From positions 5,305,501 to 5,369,500 of the forward strand of contig CAXIWW010000817.1 in NCBI GenBank assembly GCA_964036315.1: 64,000 bases of DNA, written 5' to 3'. Positions 59,901-64,000 of the stretch are shown here, piece after piece. The position numbers and the translations under genes are program-made. Source of the stretch: Acanthosepion esculentum (Eukaryota; Mollusca; Cephalopoda; Sepiida; Sepiidae). Below the pieces are notes generated by a model. It ran no database searches, was not told the DNA's origin, and was given only the letters and a program-made list of their open reading frames with translations. The stretch's first letter is position 1; each line of letters opens with the position of its first letter.

Positions 59901-62900
59901 AAGAGCTGATAGCAAAAGTGCCAACAGCTGATAGCAAAAGTGCCAACAGCACCACAGTGCCAAATAGTCCTAGGTATGTCTATGAACTACATCTGACAGC
60001 AAGGCTTCTGATCACAAAGGGACACAGCTATGAGCAAATATTGACCCCCCACTAAAAAAAAAATCTATGAATGTATACATGTTTATATAAAACTTGCGAA
60101 CAACACCATTTGATAGCAAAAGTGCCAACAGCACCACAGCTGATAGCTAAAGTGCCAACAGCTGATAGCAAAAGTGCCAACAGCTGATACCAAAGTGTGA
60201 ATAGCTGATAGCAAAAGTGCCAACAGCTTATAGCAAAAGTGCCAACAGCACCACAGTGCCAATTAGTCCTAGGTATGGCTATAAACTACATCTGACAGCA
60301 AGTGTTCTGATCACAAAGGTTCCCAGCTATGAGCAAATAGTAACCCCCCACTAAAAAAAAAACACTATGAAAGTATAAAAATACATGTTTATATAAAAAA
60401 AGGCGAACAACACCAGTTGATAGTAAAAGTGCCAACAGCAACACAGCTGATAGCAAAAGTGCCAACAGCTGGTAGCAAAAGTGCCAACAGCAACACAGCT
60501 GATAGCAAAAGTGCCAACAGCTGGTAGCAAAATGCCAAAAGCTGATAGCAAAAGTGCCAACAGCACCACATTGCCAACTATTGCTAGGTATGACTATAAA
60601 CTACATATGACTGCAAGGCTTCTTATCACAAAGGGTCCCAGCTATCAGCCAATAGGGACTCCCCCACTAAAAAAAACACTATGAATGTATAAAAATACAT
60701 GTATATAAAAACTTGCGAACAACACCAGTTGATAGTAAAAGTGCCAACAGCAACACAGCTGATAGCAAAAGTGACAACAGCTGATAGCAAAAGTGCCAAC
60801 AGCTGATAGCAAAAGTGCCAACTGCTGATAGCAAAATGCCAAAAGCTGATAGCAAAAGTGCCAACAGCACCACAGTGCCAACTAGTCCTAGGTATGACAA
60901 TAAACTACATCTGACAGCAAGGCTAGTGATCACAAAGGGTCCCAGCTATGATCAAATAGTGATCCCCCACTAAAAAAAACACTATGAAAGTATAAAAATA
61001 CATGTTAATATAAAAACTTGCGAACAACACCAGTTGATAGCAAAAGTGCCAACAGCACCACAGCTCATAGCAAAATGCCAACAGCTGATAGCAAAAGTGC
61101 CAACAGCTGATAGCAAAAGAGCCAACAGCTGATAGCAAAAGTGCCAACAGCACAACAGTGCCAACTAGTCCTACGGTATGACTATAAACTACATCTGACA
61201 GCAAGGCTTCTGATCACAAAGGGTCCCAGCTATGAGCAAATAGTGACCCCCCACTAAAAAAAAAACACTATGAAAGTATAAAAAAAGATGTTTATATAAA
61301 AACTTGCGAACAACACCAGTTGATAGCAAAAGTGCCAACAGCACCACATCTGAAGGCAAAAGTGCCAAAACCTGACAGCAAATGTGCCAAACGCTGATAG
61401 CAAAAGTGCCAACAGCTGATAGCAAAAGTGCCAACAGCTGATAGAAAAACTGCCAACAGCTGATAGCAAAAGTGCCAACAGCACCACAGTTCCAACTAGT
61501 CCTAGGTATGATTATAAACTACATTTGACAGCAAGGCTTCTGATCACAAATGGTCCCAGCTATGAGCAAATAGTTACCCCCCAGTAAAAAAAGACACTAT
61601 GAAAGTGTAAAAATACATGTTTATATAAAAACTTGCGAACAGCACCAGTTGATAGCAAAAGTGCCAACAGCACCACAGCTGATAGCAAAAGTGCCAACAG
61701 CTGATAGCAAAAGTGCCAACAGCTGATAGCAAAAGAGCCAACAGCTTATAGCGAAAGTGCCAACAGCTCATAGCAAAAGTGCCAACAGCACCAATGACAA
61801 CTAGTCCTATGTATGACTATAAACTATATCTGACAGCAAGGCTTTTGATCAAAAGTGTCCCAGCTATGAGCAAATAGTGACCCCCCACTAAAAAAAAAAC
61901 ACTATGGATGTATAAAAATACATGTTTATATAAAAACTTGCGAACAACACCAGTTGATAGCAAAAGTGCCAACTGCACCACAGCTGATAGCAAAAGTGCC
62001 AACAGCTGATAGCAAATGTGCCGACAGCTGATAGCAAAAGTCCCAACAGCTTATATCAAAATGCCAACAGCTGATGGCAAAAGTGCCAACAGCTGATAGC
62101 AAAAGTGCCAACAGCTGATAGCAAAAGTGCCAACACCACCACAGTGCCAACTAGTCCTAGGTATGACTATAAACTACACCTGACAGCAAGGCTTCTGATC
62201 ACAAAGGGTCCCAGCTATGAGCGAATTGTGACCCCCCACTAAAAAAAACACTATGAAAGTTTAAAAATACATGTTTATATAAAAACTTGCGAACCACACA
62301 ATTTTATAGCAAAAGTGCCAGCAGCACCACAGCTGATAGCAAAAGTGCCAACAGCTGATACCAAAAGTTCCAAAGGCTGATAGCAAAATTGCCAACAGCT
62401 GATAGCAAAATTGCCAACAGCTGATAGCAAAAGTGCCAATAGCTGATAGCAAAAGTGCCAACAGCACCACAGTGCCAACTAGTCCTAGGTATGACTATAA
62501 ACTACACCTGACAGCAAGGCTTTTGATCAAAAGGGTCCCAGCTATGAGGAAATAGTGACCCCCCACTAAAAAAAAAACACTATGAATGTATATAAGTACA
62601 TGTTTATATAAAAACTTGCGAACAACACCAGTTGATATCAAACGTTCCAACAGCACCACAGCTTATAGCAAAAGTGCCAACAGCTGATAGCAAAAGTGCC
62701 AACAGCTGATACCAAAAGTGCCAAAATGTGATAGCAAAAGAGCCAACAGCTGATAGCAAAAGTGCAAACAGCTGATAGCAAATGTGCCAACAACTGATAG
62801 CAAAAGTGCCAAAAGCCGATAGCAAAAGTGCCAACAGCTGATAGCAAAAGTGCCAACAGCTGATAGCAAAAGGTCCAACCGGTGATAGCAAAAGTGCCAA

Positions 62901-63802
62901 CAGCTGATAGCAAAAGTGCCAACAGCACCACAGTGCCAAATAGTCCTAGGTATGAATATAAGCTACATGTGACAGCAAGGCTTCTGATCAAAAAGGGTCC
63001 TAGCTATGAGCAAATAGTGACTCCCAACTAAAAAAAAACATTATGAAAGTATAATAATACATGTTTATGTAAAAACTTGCGAACAACACCAGTTGATAGC
63101 AAAAGTGCCAACAGCACAACAGCTGATAGCAAAAGTGCCAACAGCTGATAGCAAAAGTGCCAACAGCTGATAGCAAAAGTGCCAACAGCTTATAGCAAAA
63201 GTGCCAACAGCACCACAGTGCCAACTAGTCCTACGTATGACTATAAACTACATCTGACAGCAAGGCTTCTGATCACAAAGGGTCCCATCTATGAGCAAAT
63301 AGTGACCCCCCACTAAAAAAAAAACCACTATGAAAGTATAAAAATACATGTTTATATAAAAACTTGCGAACAACACCAGTTGATAAAAAAAGTGCCAACA
63401 GCACCACAGCTGATAGCAAAAGTGCCAACAGCTTATAGCAAAAGTGCCAACAGCAACACAGTGCCAACTATTCCTAGGTATGATTATAAACTACATGTGA
63501 CAGCAAGGCTTCTGATCACAAAGGGTCCCATCTAGCAAAAGTGATAGCAAAAGTGCCAATAGCTGATACCAAAAGTGCCAACAGCTGATAGCAAAAGTGC
63601 CAACAGCTGATACCAAAAGTGCCAAAAGCTGATAGCAAAAGAGCCAACAGCTGATAGCAAAAGTGCCAACAGCTGATAGCAAATGTGCCAACAGCTGACA
63701 GCAAAAGTACCAAAAGTCCCAAAACCGATAGCAAAAGTGCCAACAGCTGATAGCAAAAGTGCCAAAAGCTGATTGCAAAAGTGCCAACAGCTGATAGCAA
63801 AG
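53929..63802 (+). repeat. Satellite B block 3, forward orientation
   Basis: About 9.9 kb in the same orientation as block 1, with about 32 spacers. It is not a mirror copy of block 2: spacer distances from the centre agree for the first two units on each side and then diverge. A multi-unit duplication lies at about 56560-61400. Confidence 0.9.
56560..61400 (+). repeat. Three successive multi-unit copies in satellite B
   Basis: A group of about five spacer units with diagnostic variants (AGCTGGTAGCAAAAGTGCGAA; a shortened spacer reading TCTATTAATGTATACATG; CTGAAGGCAAAAGTGCC; TATAAATATATATG) recurs at an offset of about 1506 bp and then about 1690 bp, with insertions and losses of units. The third copy is partial. 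Unequal exchange of whole multi-unit blocks explains it. Confidence 0.8.
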
Positions 63803-63820
63803 TTGGCACTTTTGCTATCA
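63785..63820. other. Orientation switch 3 in satellite B
   Basis: Forward CAGCTGATAGCAAA changes without a linker into reverse GTTGGCACTTTTGC. The joint is inside a 22-mer. It follows a region (63530-63780) of 22-mers with many variants and no spacer, where the normal spacer is cut at TCCCATCTAGC. Confidence 0.8.
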
Positions 63821-64000
63821 GTTGTTGGCACTTTTGCTATCAGCTGTTGGCACTTTTGTTATCAGCTGTGGTGCTGTTGGCACTTTTGCTATCAACTGGT
63901 GTTGTTCGCAAGTTTTTATATAAGCATGTATTTTTATACTTTCATAGTGGTTTTTTTTTAGTGGGGGGTCACTATTTGCTCATAGCTGGGACCCTTTGTG
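63803..64000 (-). repeat. Satellite B block 4, reverse orientation (continues past the window)
   Basis: Reverse 22-mers followed by one spacer start, cut by the end of the window at GGACCCTTTGTG. Confidence 0.9.

Larger units (their letters stand above)
43357..64000. repeat. Satellite B: composite array of 22-bp minisatellite and ~165-bp spacer
   Basis: The array alternates two parts. Part one is a run of 22-bp monomers (TGATAGCAAAAG then TGCCAACAGC) in 2 to about 24 copies, entered through a CAGCACCACAGC variant. Part two is a conserved spacer of about 165 bp containing ACTAGTCCTAGGTATGAC, TGATCACAAAGGGTCCC, a C-run followed by an A-run, TTTATATAAAAAC and CGAACAACACC. About 60 spacers are present, with repeat lengths of roughly 240-700 bp set by the number of 22-mers. 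The array continues beyond the window. Short ORFs rich in CWHFCYQLL are translations of the 22-mer and not genes. No other gene is seen in these 20.6 kb. Confidence 0.96.

Noticed and set aside
44615..63802. Blocks 2 and 3 of satellite B as a ~19-kb palindrome
   Set aside because: Spacer positions mirror each other only for about 450 bp around 53929 and then disagree, so the blocks are the same satellite in opposite orientation, not mirror copies.
43357..64000. A Drosophila-type foldback transposon
   Set aside because: Tandem repeats in inverted orientation are present, but there are many switches, no internal unique region and no target duplication.

Overview
The window is eukaryotic, almost certainly metazoan, repeat-dominated DNA with no recognisable host gene. 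Two unrelated tandem-repeat arrays flank a nest of two retrotransposons. The animal assignment rests on the element types: a non-LTR retrotransposon whose two ORFs most resemble the Tx1 branch of the L1 group, and a compact Ty3-like LTR element with gag, protease, RT, RNase H and integrase in that order. I could not place the host more narrowly from sequence alone.

Layout. (1) 1-32724: satellite A, one uninterrupted head-to-tail array with a 31-bp monomer and a 42-43-bp variant that carries an extra CACCCAGGAGAC-type block. The monomers are organised into larger, nearly identical tandem duplications with offsets of 8803, 2305, 3030 and 1882 bp. The strand bias is extreme: the + strand is C/A rich and T poor, so the - strand carries all the G-runs. 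The many long ORFs here, on both strands and in all frames, follow from a monomer without stop codons and are not genes. (2) 32725-43356: an LTR retrotransposon on the - strand bounded by 96-bp direct repeats. It holds gag, a -1 frameshift signal, and pol, which is broken by an in-frame TAG inside RNase H. (3) Nested inside its integrase 3' end, at 32919-39364 and also on the - strand, lies a full-length Tx1-like LINE with intact ORF1 and ORF2 and a perfect 25-bp target-site duplication. (4) 43357-64000: satellite B, a composite array. Tracts of a 22-bp minisatellite with very variable copy number alternate with a conserved spacer of about 165 bp, and the array changes orientation at about 44615, 53929 and 63803.

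Order of events, by inference: the two arrays and the LTR element are older (its terminal repeats differ at 9 of 96 positions), and the LINE came later (its target duplications are identical). The LTR element lies exactly at the boundary between the two satellites without a target-site duplication. This suggests ectopic recombination between two element copies, or an assembly join.

The most informative signals for follow-up are the A/B junction through the LTR element, the GGGAAAC heptamer with its stem-loop in gag-pol, a 3'-splice-site-like sequence just before LINE ORF2, a hairpin abutting the LINE ORF1 start codon, and the orientation switches of satellite B.
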